Shown here: in pieces, positions 17,993 through 27,171 of the stretch
Layout of the letters: each line of letters starts with the position of its first letter
How positions within the stretch are numbered: position 1 is the first letter of the stretch
Source of the DNA: Pseudomonas hefeiensis
GTDB taxonomy: Bacteria > Pseudomonadota > Gammaproteobacteria > Pseudomonadales > Pseudomonadaceae
Direction: 5' to 3'
Assembly (NCBI RefSeq): GCF_030687835.1
Contig: NZ_CP117449.1
Location: 4,650,001-4,714,000, forward strand
Length of the DNA stretch: 64,000 nucleotides
Program-made: the position numbers and the translations under genes
The notes under the pieces: model-generated
Told to the model about the DNA's origin: nothing
Database searches by the model: none
What the model saw: the letters and a program-made list of their open reading frames with translations, nothing else

Positions 17993-19045
17993 CTATTCAA
18001 CCAGCGCCCAGGCCAGGGGAGTACCCCGCGCGATCGCCTGGCGAGCGCATCGGCCCATCACCGACTCCGCATGCTTGGGAGCCAGCCCCAGGCCCGGGCG
18101 AATGGCTCGCAGGTTCTGCGGTGTAAACGCATCACCAGGGTTCATGTCTTGCGTCACGTACAGCGAACGACGATAGACCAGCGACTTGCGCTCAGCCTCC
18201 GTCACGCCATAGTGCACCTGCCCCAGCGCCTGCCAGGCGCGCTCGGTTTCGATCACCAGCGCCGCGAGTTCAGCCGGTTCCAGCGAGAAACTGGCGTCCA
18301 CTCCGCCGGCGGCGCGGTCAAGAGTGAAATGTTTTTCCACCACGGTCGCGCCCAACGCCACGGCGGCGACAGACACCCCGACGCCCATGGAATGGTCCGA
18401 CAAGCCCACCTCACAGCCGAACAATTCTCGTAAATGAGCGATGGTGCGCACGTTGCTGTTGACCGGCGTGGCCGGATAGGTGCTGGTGCATTTGAGCAGC
18501 ACCAGATCCTTGCAGCCGGCCTGGCGGGCGGCACGCACGGTTTCGTCGAGCTCTGCGATGCTTGCCATGCCGGTGGAAATGATTAACGGCTTGCCGGTGG
18601 CGGCGACCCGACGGATCAGCGGCAGGTCCGTGTTTTCGAAACTGGCGATCTTGTAGGCCGGCACATCCAGACTCTCGAGGAAATCCACGGCTGTCTCGTC
18701 AAACGGTGTCGAGAACGCCAGCATGCCCAGCGCCTTTGCCCGGGCGAAAATCGGCGCGTGCCATTCCCACGGTGTATGGGCCTTTTCGTACAAGTCATAA
18801 AGCGAGGTCCCAGCCCACAGGCTGTTGGGGTCCTTGATGAAGAAATCACCCTCGCTCAAATCCAGCGTCATGGTATCGGCGGTGTAGGTTTGAAGCTTCA
18901 AGGCGTGGGCACCGGCCCGGGCGGCGGCCTCGACGATCTGCAACGCCACCTCCAGGGACTGGTTATGGTTGCCGCTCATCTCGGCAATGATGAACGGTGG
19001 CACCTGCGCCCCGATGCTGCGGTGGCCGATCTTGAAACTACTCAT
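17993..19045 (-). CDS. pseI: Pseudaminic acid synthase PseI
   Basis: This 350-residue NeuB-family synthase condenses 6-deoxy-AltdiNAc with phosphoenolpyruvate to pseudaminic acid. The TIM-barrel part (about 1-280) shows PPFIIAEMSGNHNQ, KLQTYTADTMTL, KIASFE, ISTGMAS, LLKCTSTYP and SDHSMG. The C-terminal SAF antifreeze-like domain covers about 285-350. The motifs fit PseI better than NeuB or LegI, and the surrounding PseB/C/F/G/H set agrees. The gene overlaps the preceding pseGH by 8 bp and is the last gene of the long operon. Confidence 0.93.
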   Translation of the reverse strand: MSSFKIGHRSIGAQVPPFIIAEMSGNHNQSLEVALQIVEAAARAGAHALKLQTYTADTMTLDLSEGDFFIKDPNSLWAGTSLYDLYEKAHTPWEWHAPIFARAKALGMLAFSTPFDETAVDFLESLDVPAYKIASFENTDLPLIRRVAATGKPLIISTGMASIAELDETVRAARQAGCKDLVLLKCTSTYPATPVNSNVRTIAHLRELFGCEVGLSDHSMGVGVSVAAVALGATVVEKHFTLDRAAGGVDASFSLEPAELAALVIETERAWQALGQVHYGVTEAERKSLVYRRSLYVTQDMNPGDAFTPQNLRAIRPGLGLAPKHAESVMGRCARQAIARGTPLAWALVE

Positions 19046-20543
19046 GGGGGTGATCCTTCAATACACGCGTAAACACGCAGGTACTTTGAATAAAACCGGC
19101 CTGCCGAAACAGGTTCAGGGATGCTTGGTTGCCGGGCAGTATTTGCGCGGTGAGAGTCCGCAGTTGAGGCCAATGGGCGCTGACAAAGGCTTCGCCATGG
19201 GCCAGCAGCGCCCTGCCCCAACCCAGCCCCAGGCGACTTTCGAACAGATAAATCGACACCAGCGCGTCGGTGCCTTGCAAGTCATAACGTAAGGCGCCCA
19301 CGGGCCCGTCCGTGGTTTCACCGACCAGCAACAGGCGTTGTGCGTTGACCAGACTTGCTTGTAGCCATTGGCAATGGCGGTCCCAGTCAATGATCGACGT
19401 ATCCAGCGATACGCGGCGTACGGCCTCGGCGTTACGACCGTCAAAAAGCAGCTGGGCGTCGGCTTGCGTGGCCGGGCGAACCTGCAGCAAGGCACCGGCC
19501 AGCGTCGCGGCGACCCTTTTTGCGCCCAAACCATCGACCAATTGCCGTGAGCGCTGGGCCAAACTACAGCGCAAGCCCTGATTGTCCGCGACGAACCCGA
19601 TGGCCTGGCGCAACTGCTCGACGCTGACCGCCTCCCGAGGTCCGAGATAAACGTGTGCGCCGAACGTCGCCATCACTTCGCCATTGGCCTGCTGATTATT
19701 CGACACCGCAATGCATATCGTAGGCAGGCCCATGGCGGCGCGCTCCCAACTGGTACCTCCACCGGCGCCGACGAACAAATCCGCCTCGAACATGAGCTGA
19801 TGAAAGTTGCGCACGAAACTGTGCAACCGCCAGCGCGGCCGACTCGCCACCATCGCCTGCATCTGGGCCCAGGCCGGATTGTCGGCACCGGCTACAAAAT
19901 CGACGTCAAGATCATGAAAATCCGCCAGCGCCCGCATGGCGTGATGGGTTTGCATCGCAGCGTCAAACCCGCCGAAGTTAACCAGTACCCGCCTGGCCTT
20001 GGGTTTTGGCTCAATCGCCCGCCCACAAAACTCATCACGCAACAATGCGTACCGCGGCCCGAGCAGTGTCTGGCAATGCTCTGGTAATAACCCTGCGTAG
20101 GCGGCCCGGGTACCGGACAGGTTCTGATTGAGCAGTAGATCGACGCTATAGGTACGTGTTGCCAAGTCGTCCAGGGCCATGATCCGGGGCGCAAAGCGCC
20201 GTGCGGCGGTTTGCCAATGATGGTCCAGGCCGTAATGGTCGACGATGATCCAGTCGAAACGCTGCTGACCGCTCAAGGCCTGTTCCAACGCAGTGATATC
20301 CGCCTGCCAGGGCAGCAAAGACTCGATCGCCTGCTGCGGGTCCTCGCCGGGATAAAGATCCGGCAAGGCAAATGTTTCGAAGCCCTCGGTTGCCAATGCC
20401 TGTAATCGATGCCCTGACAGCGAACGACAGGCAAACGCGACGTGCGCCCCCTGCCCGCGCAACACGCGAGCCAACGTCAGGCAACGAGCAATGTGCCCGC
20501 TGCCAATGGTTGGCGAAGCGTCCGCGCGAATCAGCACCCTCAT
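19038..20543 (-). CDS. pseG: Fused PseG-PseH: UDP-sugar hydrolase and N-acetyltransferase
   Basis: The 501-residue protein joins two enzymes. Residues 1-345 are PseG, a GT-B-like UDP-2,4-diacetamido-2,4,6-trideoxy-altropyranose hydrolase, with TIGSGHIARCL (catalytic-type His17) and GGGTSWERAA at 261-270. Residues about 354-495 are a GNAT domain (RPATQADAQLLFDGRN..., GLGWGRALLAHGE) matching PseH, which acetylates the C4 amine before PseG acts. In Campylobacter and Helicobacter these are separate proteins. The fusion order is reverse to the reaction order. Its start overlaps pseF by 4 bp. Confidence 0.92.
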   Translation of the reverse strand: MRVLIRADASPTIGSGHIARCLTLARVLRGQGAHVAFACRSLSGHRLQALATEGFETFALPDLYPGEDPQQAIESLLPWQADITALEQALSGQQRFDWIIVDHYGLDHHWQTAARRFAPRIMALDDLATRTYSVDLLLNQNLSGTRAAYAGLLPEHCQTLLGPRYALLRDEFCGRAIEPKPKARRVLVNFGGFDAAMQTHHAMRALADFHDLDVDFVAGADNPAWAQMQAMVASRPRWRLHSFVRNFHQLMFEADLFVGAGGGTSWERAAMGLPTICIAVSNNQQANGEVMATFGAHVYLGPREAVSVEQLRQAIGFVADNQGLRCSLAQRSRQLVDGLGAKRVAATLAGALLQVRPATQADAQLLFDGRNAEAVRRVSLDTSIIDWDRHCQWLQASLVNAQRLLLVGETTDGPVGALRYDLQGTDALVSIYLFESRLGLGWGRALLAHGEAFVSAHWPQLRTLTAQILPGNQASLNLFRQAGFIQSTCVFTRVLKDHPHE

Positions 20544-21241
20544 TGCAGCTCCCCGCCTGCTTTCAAGGCGGCGTAGAGGTATTCGGCCCGCTTCCAGTCT
20601 TCAGGGGTATCGATGTCCTGCACCAGATGGCGGGGCAGGATCACCGGTAGGCTGTTGGGGGAAAACAGCACGTCACCCCGCAACCAGGCCTCCCGACGCC
20701 CCCAGTAGAATTGGCCCGCGTCCTGAAACGCTTCGGGCAGGTCCTGGGATCGGCTGTCGCGAAACTGCGGATAGAGCGGCGTCAGCGCGCCCTGCTCATC
20801 CAGGGTCAAGGCCCGCTGTACAGGAAAACCGAAACCGGTCACGGAAAACGCGAACGACTTGTCAGGGTGCTCGCGCAGCAACTCAAATCCATCACGCAGG
20901 AACCGCGCCTGCAACAGCGGCGCGGTGGCATAGATACAACAGGCAACATCGAACGACCGCTCGTGCAACTCGCCCAACGCATGGGCGATCACCGCTGCCG
21001 TCCCGGTGAAATCATCAGCCAGCGCGGCCGGACGCATGAACGGTACCTGCGCGCCATGAACCTGCGCCAGCTCGGCGATTTCTTCGTCATCGGTGCTGAC
21101 AATCACCTCATCGAACAACCGCGACGCCAGGGCCGTGCGAATCGAGTGGACAATAATGGGCACGTCAGCGAACAGCTTCAGGTTCTTGCGAGCAATCCGC
21201 TTGCTGCCGCCCCGGGCGGGAATGATCGCGATGGCGTTCAC
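20540..21241 (-). CDS. pseF: CMP-pseudaminic acid cytidylyltransferase PseF
   Basis: This 233-residue protein has the CMP-sugar synthetase signature IIPARGGSKRIARKNLK at the N terminus and the ATAPLLQ and VSTDDEEIAELA segments. It activates pseudaminic acid with CTP. The GTG at 21241 (GTG AAC GCC) is chosen because the nucleotide-binding strand begins right after it and an ACGAG purine stretch precedes it. Longer in-frame starts would run into pseC. It is tightly packed between pseC and pseGH. Confidence 0.92.
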   Translation of the reverse strand: MNAIAIIPARGGSKRIARKNLKLFADVPIIVHSIRTALASRLFDEVIVSTDDEEIAELAQVHGAQVPFMRPAALADDFTGTAAVIAHALGELHERSFDVACCIYATAPLLQARFLRDGFELLREHPDKSFAFSVTGFGFPVQRALTLDEQGALTPLYPQFRDSRSQDLPEAFQDAGQFYWGRREAWLRGDVLFSPNSLPVILPRHLVQDIDTPEDWKRAEYLYAALKAGGELQ

Positions 21242-21245
21242 CTCG

Positions 21246-22406
21246 TTACTCCTCAAGCAATCGGCGCAGTTGCTCGACCACATAGTCCTGCTGTTCATCA
21301 CTGAGGGAAGGAAACATGGGCAAGCTGATGGCTTCGCTGTAATAACGTTCGGCCTGGGGAAAATCACCTGTGGCGAATCCCTGGTCGCGGTAATACGGTT
21401 GCAAATGAACCGGAATGTAATGCAGGTTTACGCCAATCCCGGCCGCGCGCAAGCCCTCGAATACCTGAAGGTGGCTCAGGGCGATGCCATCGAGTTGCAG
21501 GCGCACCACATACAAATGCCAGGCCGACTCCGCCTCGGGCTGTGAGCCGGGCAAGGTCAATGGCAAGCCGCCCAGCAAACGATGGTACCGCGCTGCCAGC
21601 TCACGGCGCCGTGCGATAAACCCATCCAGCTTGTTCAACTGCGAGAGCCCCAGCGCGGCCTGCAGGTCTGTCATGCGGTAATTGAAACCCAACTCGACTT
21701 GCTGGTAATACCACGGCCCATGGCTGGGTTCGGTCATTTGGCCGGCGTCGCGGGTCATTCCGTGACTGCGCAGGCGTTGCAGGCGCTGTGCCAGTTCCGG
21801 GCGATTGGTCAGGACCATGCCGCCTTCGGCGCTGGTGATGATTTTCACCGGATGGAAGCTGAACACGGTCATGTCCGCGAATTCGCCACAGCCCACCGGC
21901 CGGCCTGCATAAGACGCCCCCACGGCATGGGAAGCATCTTCGATCACTGTGAAGCCGTATCGCTCGGATAACTGGCCGATTCTGCGCATGTCGCAGCTTT
22001 GCCCCGAGAACGCCACCGCCACCAACACCTTGGGCAGCGTCCCATCGCGCTCGGCCTCTTCAAGTTTTGTGGCAAGGGCATCGGCATCGATATTCCAGGT
22101 CAGCGGATCGATATCGACAAAATCGACCTGCGCGCCGCAATACCGCCCGCAGTTGGCCGAGGCCAGGAAGGTATTGGGGGTGGTCCACAAACGATCGCCT
22201 GACCCTAGCCCCGCCGCCACGCAGGCGATGTGCAGCGCAGCGGTCGCATTGCACACCGCCACGGCGTGATCGGCCTGGCAACGCAGGGCCATGGCCTGTT
22301 CGAAACGCTCAAGCGTCGGCCCCTGAGTCAGCCAATCGGAGTGCAATACCGCGACCACCGCATCGATGTCAGCTTGATCGAGGCTTTGCCGACCGTAGGG
22401 AATCAT
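21246..22406 (-). CDS. pseC: UDP-4-amino-4,6-dideoxy-N-acetyl-beta-L-altrosamine transaminase PseC
   Basis: This 386-residue DegT/DnrJ/EryC1 aminotransferase carries the PLP Schiff-base lysine Lys188 in FSFHPVKIITSAEGG and the phosphate-binding TPNTFLASANC segment. It aminates the 4-keto product of PseB. The VIEDASHAVGASYAGRPVG stretch and the SFHPVK form are typical of PseC. The ATG overlaps the end of pseB by 4 bp, so translation is coupled. Confidence 0.94.
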   Translation of the reverse strand: MIPYGRQSLDQADIDAVVAVLHSDWLTQGPTLERFEQAMALRCQADHAVAVCNATAALHIACVAAGLGSGDRLWTTPNTFLASANCGRYCGAQVDFVDIDPLTWNIDADALATKLEEAERDGTLPKVLVAVAFSGQSCDMRRIGQLSERYGFTVIEDASHAVGASYAGRPVGCGEFADMTVFSFHPVKIITSAEGGMVLTNRPELAQRLQRLRSHGMTRDAGQMTEPSHGPWYYQQVELGFNYRMTDLQAALGLSQLNKLDGFIARRRELAARYHRLLGGLPLTLPGSQPEAESAWHLYVVRLQLDGIALSHLQVFEGLRAAGIGVNLHYIPVHLQPYYRDQGFATGDFPQAERYYSEAISLPMFPSLSDEQQDYVVEQLRRLLEE

Positions 22407-23404
22407 GTCGGCAACCGGGCATGAAGGTCGGCAATCTGATCCACCGACAAAAAGTGCGGGTTGGTGTCGGAGCGATACTCGAAATCCTCCGCCACAGGCT
22501 TGCCGCGCTCACCCAGCTTGTCCAGCGCGAAATCCACATCCACGCTGGTGAAGCGAATCGACGGCTGAATGGTGTAGTGGTCGGCAAACTCAATGGTCAT
22601 GCGCGCGTCATCGAGCGGCACCATTAGCTCATGGAGTTTTTCGCCGGGACGAATCCCAACGTTCTTGTGAGGCAAATGCCCAGCCATGCCCAACGCGAGA
22701 TCGACGATACGAATCGATGGAATCTTCGGCACGAATACTTCACCGCCGTGCATGCGGGCAAAGCTGTCGAGCACAAACTGCACGCCGTGGTCGAGGGTGA
22801 TCCAGAAGCGGGTCATGCGCTCATCGGTAATCGGCAGCTGCGTCGCACCCTCGGCAATGAGCTTGCTGAAGAATGGCACCACCGAGCCTCGCGAACCGGC
22901 AACATTGCCATAACGCACCACGGCGAACCGGGTCTGCTGCTCACCCGCGATATTGTTGGCCGCCACGAACAATTTATCCGACAGCAACTTGGTAGCTCCG
23001 TACAGATTGATCGGACTGGCCGCTTTGTCGGTGGACAGCGCAACGACTTTTTTCACGCCGTTATCGATGGCCGCCGCAATGATGTTCTCGGCGCCATTGA
23101 CGTTGGTGCGAATGCACTCGGTGGGATTGTATTCCGCCGCCGGCACCTGTTTGAGGGCGGCCGCGTGCACCACGTAATCAATCCCACGCATGGCCTGGCG
23201 CAAACGATCGGCATCACGCACGTCCCCGAGGAAATAACGCATGCAAGGGGCATTGAAGGTTTGTTGCATCTCGTACTGCTTGAGTTCGTCGCGGGAAAAC
23301 ACCACCACCCGCTTGGGCTGGTACTGCTCCAGCAACCGGCGGATGAAATTGCGCCCGAACGAACCGGTGCCGCCGGAGATGAAAATCGATTTACCGTTGA
23401 ACAT
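22403..23404 (-). CDS. pseB: UDP-N-acetylglucosamine 4,6-dehydratase (inverting) PseB
   Basis: This 333-residue extended SDR carries the NAD motif GGTGSFGRNF (11-20) and the catalytic set Asp126-Lys127 and Tyr135-x3-Lys139 (STDKAASPINLYGATK) characteristic of the FlaA1/PseB family. It catalyses the first committed step from UDP-GlcNAc to the 4-keto-6-deoxy-L-arabino sugar. It lies 30 bp after the large glycosyltransferase gene, at the head of the pse block. Confidence 0.95.
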   Translation of the reverse strand: MFNGKSIFISGGTGSFGRNFIRRLLEQYQPKRVVVFSRDELKQYEMQQTFNAPCMRYFLGDVRDADRLRQAMRGIDYVVHAAALKQVPAAEYNPTECIRTNVNGAENIIAAAIDNGVKKVVALSTDKAASPINLYGATKLLSDKLFVAANNIAGEQQTRFAVVRYGNVAGSRGSVVPFFSKLIAEGATQLPITDERMTRFWITLDHGVQFVLDSFARMHGGEVFVPKIPSIRIVDLALGMAGHLPHKNVGIRPGEKLHELMVPLDDARMTIEFADHYTIQPSIRFTSVDVDFALDKLGERGKPVAEDFEYRSDTNPHFLSVDQIADLHARLPT

Positions 23405-23434
23405 ACCTTGAGTCCTTTTGCCTGACAGCCAGGC

Positions 23435-26368
23435 CTATGCAAGCAACCGCGCCCAGTCCACGGCCGTGGCGGTACCCAGCGCAAAGCCTGTGCCGGTCAA
23501 GGCCAGGTTAGGGTTGCGGGCCGGGTCGTGTTCGAAGCGCGCCTGCCACTTGTCCTGCAGGGCGTCGGCAGCCTGTGGCGCTTGGGCGAATGTGCCGGGG
23601 TGCAGCATCTGGGCCTGGGGGGTACAAACAGTGAGATAACCCGCATCGGCCGCTTTCAGGCACAGATCGACATCGGCAAACGCGTCAGCGAAGTGTTCCT
23701 CGTCCAGGCCACCCACGGCTTCGAACAGGTCCTTGCGGATCATCAGACAAGCGCCCGACACCGCCGAGTAGCTCTGCTCCACTTGATGGCCGTTGAGGTA
23801 GCCCTTGGCGTCCTTGCGTTCACCTACAAACACCGAACCCACCTGACCGTCGGGTTTAAGCACCAACCCGGCCTGGGTGGTGACACCGCGGATGTCCATC
23901 TGTTTGCTGCCGACGATCCCCACTTCAGGCCGCTGGGCCTGATTGAGCAGACCGTCGAGCCAGTTGGCATTGACCACTTGCACCTGCGCCGACAGCAGCA
24001 CCAGATAGTCCCCTTTTGCCTGGCCACTGGCCCAGTTGTACAACGCCGAAGTGCTCAAGCGTCGGTCGCTGCGCAAAATACGAACCCGTTCGCTCTTGCC
24101 TTCCAGGCTGTCCAGCCACTGGATCAGGTCCTCGGATTGGCTGTGGTTGTCGGCAATCACGATTTCATGATGATGGTAGCGGGTACGTTGCAGCACGCTG
24201 ACCAACGCCTGTTGGACGTGTTCGAAGTTGTCGCGGCTCTCGAGAATGATCGATACCAGCGGCCGCTCGGCGTGCTGGTAATCGATCTGATAGGTCAGCG
24301 GCTGAACCGAGGTGACCTGGGCGCGATAACCCCGGACAGTCAAGTGACGGGTCAGTACCTGACGCTCTTGAGGGTTTTCTTCCTGTGTCGGGGCGTTGCA
24401 GATCAACAGCGGCTCGGCCAGATGCGCCAGGCCGCTGAGCCCTTCATCCTCGATCAGGCGCAACAGCAGGTCCAGTTCCAGGGCCTGGGTATATTGCGCG
24501 GTGAAGCCACCGGCCTGGGCCAGCACCTCATGGCGAATCAGCCAGTGCCGCGCCATCAACGAAGGCACCGATTGCAACAGATCAAGGTTGACTCCCGGAC
24601 GGAATACGTCGGTGAGGCCGCCATCGGCCTTGCGCTGGATTTCATCCATGGCCACCGCGCGCACGCCCTCGGCGCCGATCAGTTCGAGGCTGGCGCGCAG
24701 CAGGCCGCTTTGGGTGAACTGGTCACCGGCCTCGGCCAGCAGCAACCAGTCGGCGGTGGTTTGCCCGACGATCTGATTGATGCGCTCGACGTAATTGGTG
24801 GGGCTGACTTTGACGAAGTGCACGGTGTCACGCACGGTGGTGGTCGCCGGCAAGTCACCCGTGGTGAACACCACTACGTTGAATGCTTTGCAATGGCCGT
24901 TGACCAGGCTGTCGAAGGAGGCCTGCAACTTGAACATGTCAGCGTCCAGATCCAGCAACAGGATGCCAAACCGTGGCCCGCCCTGATGTTCGGCCAGATG
25001 GGCGGCGATGGATTTGAGCTGTTGTGCATCAGGATTGCGCGCGTCCAGCCAGCTCAACAGACGGCCGGAATGGGTGTTTTCCAGTATCCGGCGATCCTGC
25101 TGCCCCGGCACCGAGTCCAGACGCTCGAGCCAGGCTTGCAACTTCACCGCCTCCTCAGGCTCGTCGCTGTTTTTCAACGATTCGGCCAGGCGTTTGACCA
25201 CGGTACGGTTGAACGCATAAAGACCTTGGGCTTCCCACAAGCGGCTGCGTATCGTGCGTTCGTTGTCGTTGGGTTGCACCTGCATCAGTTCGTGCTGGCG
25301 CAGCAGGATGCCTTCCAGTTGCTGAAGCTGAAGGCGACCGGCTGGCATGGCATGCAGCAGGAATTCGAACTGGGTCAGCAGATCGAATACCCGCTGGTTG
25401 TAGAAAGGCATCTCGACAAACTGCTGCGGGCCAAACGAACGCACCGGCTCACCACCCGCCTGGGGCCAGGCCGAACGAATGATCTGTGTGCCCTTGAGTG
25501 AACGCCCCTGTTGCAGGCAGTCAGCCATGGCCGCGAAGCTGTCCAGGGCGATCTGCTTGGCACGTCCTGGCGCTTGCTCGCACAGCGGCGTCGGAAGGGA
25601 TGCCAGAAACTCGGCGAATTGCTCGCGCTCGGCAACGCTTTTGGCGTCCTTGTAACTAAGCACGGTCAACACATTGGTGTTGTGTTCGGAACCGCCGTAG
25701 TTGAGTTCGCGCACGGCGAACGGAATCGGCAAGATCCGCGCCTTGGCGCACGCCAACAAGTAAAAGGTATGACCGATTTCCTGCCATTCGAAACTGGTGC
25801 CTGGCGGCAGCATGCCGTACCACTGCTGCAGCAGGTCGGTGCGGGTCACAGCATAGAACGGCGGCAGGAACTGATCCATGAAACGGATCACCCGGTCTTC
25901 GGACAACTCGCTGTTGTAGTCCTCATGGACCTTGCGATCGCGACGGAAATAGTTCACTTCGGTTGCACAGGACAGATACATGATCCCGTAGCCATGACAC
26001 AGGCCATAGTCAGGATTGGCTTCAAGAAACTCCACCGACTCAGTCAAGGCATCGTGCAGCAGGAAATCGTCATCGGCGGCGAATACCATGTAGGGCGTCG
26101 TGACCTGATTGACGCCGTACACCAGCTTGTCTTGCAGCCCCTTGTAGGTGAACTGAGGCAAATGCCGGTAGTCGACCGAAGGAAAGTCCCGGGCAATTTG
26201 CTCATCGCGCTCGACCGATGAATCAAGCACCAGCACCGAACACGGATAGCCGCTGTAGTAATGCAATGTCCGGCGCAGGAACGCACTGCGGTTGTGGGAG
26301 ATCACCACCACTGTGAACCGCTCGTTCAGCGGTGCCACGTTGCTTTGAGCATTGTTTCGAACCTGCAT
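23435..26368 (-). CDS. Large multi-module glycosyltransferase (about 977 aa)
   Basis: Three GT-A-like modules are visible (numbering from a GTG at 26383). Module 1 (about 20-270) starts RFTVVVISHNRSAFLRRTL and has a metal-binding-like DDD at 104-106. An all-helical linker (about 280-460) follows. Module 2 (about 470-670) has only AEAGD. Module 3 (about 706-930, RPLVSIILESRDNFEHV to FADVDLCLKAADAGY) has SAQ where a DxD is expected. Modules 2-3 closely resemble residues 340-800 of the 1188-aa transferase nearer flgL. It probably adds sugars to flagellin. Only the first module looks catalytically complete. The ATG at 26368 with AGGA nearby is preferred. Confidence 0.85.
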   Translation of the reverse strand: MQVRNNAQSNVAPLNERFTVVVISHNRSAFLRRTLHYYSGYPCSVLVLDSSVERDEQIARDFPSVDYRHLPQFTYKGLQDKLVYGVNQVTTPYMVFAADDDFLLHDALTESVEFLEANPDYGLCHGYGIMYLSCATEVNYFRRDRKVHEDYNSELSEDRVIRFMDQFLPPFYAVTRTDLLQQWYGMLPPGTSFEWQEIGHTFYLLACAKARILPIPFAVRELNYGGSEHNTNVLTVLSYKDAKSVAEREQFAEFLASLPTPLCEQAPGRAKQIALDSFAAMADCLQQGRSLKGTQIIRSAWPQAGGEPVRSFGPQQFVEMPFYNQRVFDLLTQFEFLLHAMPAGRLQLQQLEGILLRQHELMQVQPNDNERTIRSRLWEAQGLYAFNRTVVKRLAESLKNSDEPEEAVKLQAWLERLDSVPGQQDRRILENTHSGRLLSWLDARNPDAQQLKSIAAHLAEHQGGPRFGILLLDLDADMFKLQASFDSLVNGHCKAFNVVVFTTGDLPATTTVRDTVHFVKVSPTNYVERINQIVGQTTADWLLLAEAGDQFTQSGLLRASLELIGAEGVRAVAMDEIQRKADGGLTDVFRPGVNLDLLQSVPSLMARHWLIRHEVLAQAGGFTAQYTQALELDLLLRLIEDEGLSGLAHLAEPLLICNAPTQEENPQERQVLTRHLTVRGYRAQVTSVQPLTYQIDYQHAERPLVSIILESRDNFEHVQQALVSVLQRTRYHHHEIVIADNHSQSEDLIQWLDSLEGKSERVRILRSDRRLSTSALYNWASGQAKGDYLVLLSAQVQVVNANWLDGLLNQAQRPEVGIVGSKQMDIRGVTTQAGLVLKPDGQVGSVFVGERKDAKGYLNGHQVEQSYSAVSGACLMIRKDLFEAVGGLDEEHFADAFADVDLCLKAADAGYLTVCTPQAQMLHPGTFAQAPQAADALQDKWQARFEHDPARNPNLALTGTGFALGTATAVDWARLLA

Positions 26369-26418
26369 ATTTCCTGTCCCCACAACCTGCCAGACGCCAA
26401 TGATTTGATACGGATGAA

Positions 26419-27156
26419 TTAACGAACCCGACGCAGATAGCCATCCGGTGCAACGGTGATCAGCAGTTTGTTCTGCAACTGCCGGTCAATTTCGAAATCA
26501 CCATTTTCCTCAAGGTATTTCCACACCGCGGTTTTCGGGTTGTCACCCGGACCCCATGGACGATCCGGGAAAAAGTCCGCCGGCATGTCCTCGACCACGG
26601 TGTCCATCACCACGCAATAGCTGCCTACCGAAACCAGCGGCGCGTACAGACGCAGTTCTTCGAGTACATGGTCGTGGGTGTGGTTGGAATCGAGCACCAG
26701 GATGACTTTCTTGCCTTTGGCCGCTGCATGAACCTGCTCGGCGATGGCCGCATCGATGCTCGAACCCTCGATCATCGAGATGCGTTTGCTCATCGGGTGG
26801 CTCTCGATGGCTTCGCGGTTATGCGGGCGGATATCCAGGTCGATGCCCAGGACTTCACCGTGGCCTTGCAACTCCAGCAGCGAGGCGTAATAGATGATCG
26901 AACCGCCGTGGGCGATGCCGCACTCGATGATCAGATCGGGCTTGATCTGCCAGATCAGTTCCTGCATGGCCATCATGTCCTGCGGCAGTTGGATGATGGG
27001 GCGGCCCATCCAGGAAAAATGGTAGCTGTACTTGTGACGGGCCGATTCGTTGAAAAACTCCTTGGCCAGGCCAACGAGTTTCTGGTCTTGGCCTTGAGCT
27101 GAGATTTCAGCCTGGCATTGGGCTTCGAAAGTTTTATGAAGAATATTGTCGGTCAT
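26419..27156 (-). CDS. CmcI-family (cephalosporin hydroxylase-type) methyltransferase
   Basis: This 245-residue protein has a Rossmann core: DLIIECGIAHGGSIIYYASLLE (near 74-95), an acidic end of strand 2 in LGIDLDIRPHN, VILVLDSNHTHDHVLEEL, and VVMDTVVEDMPADFFPDRPWG. This pattern matches the CmcI/rhamnosyl O-methyltransferase family, which are SAM-dependent despite the hydroxylase name. The DSNHTHDH segment is a likely metal site. It probably O-methylates a flagellin sugar. It is spaced 15 bp after the C-methyltransferase-like gene and 50 bp before the large transferase. Confidence 0.85.
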   Translation of the reverse strand: MTDNILHKTFEAQCQAEISAQGQDQKLVGLAKEFFNESARHKYSYHFSWMGRPIIQLPQDMMAMQELIWQIKPDLIIECGIAHGGSIIYYASLLELQGHGEVLGIDLDIRPHNREAIESHPMSKRISMIEGSSIDAAIAEQVHAAAKGKKVILVLDSNHTHDHVLEELRLYAPLVSVGSYCVVMDTVVEDMPADFFPDRPWGPGDNPKTAVWKYLEENGDFEIDRQLQNKLLITVAPDGYLRRVR

Positions 27157-27171
27157 GTTCGAATCTCGCGG

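Noticed and set aside
23528-25501. A 657-codon plus-strand frame opposite the large transferase
   Set aside because: Antisense shadow of a protein with clear GT motifs. No ribosome-binding site or recognisable domain.
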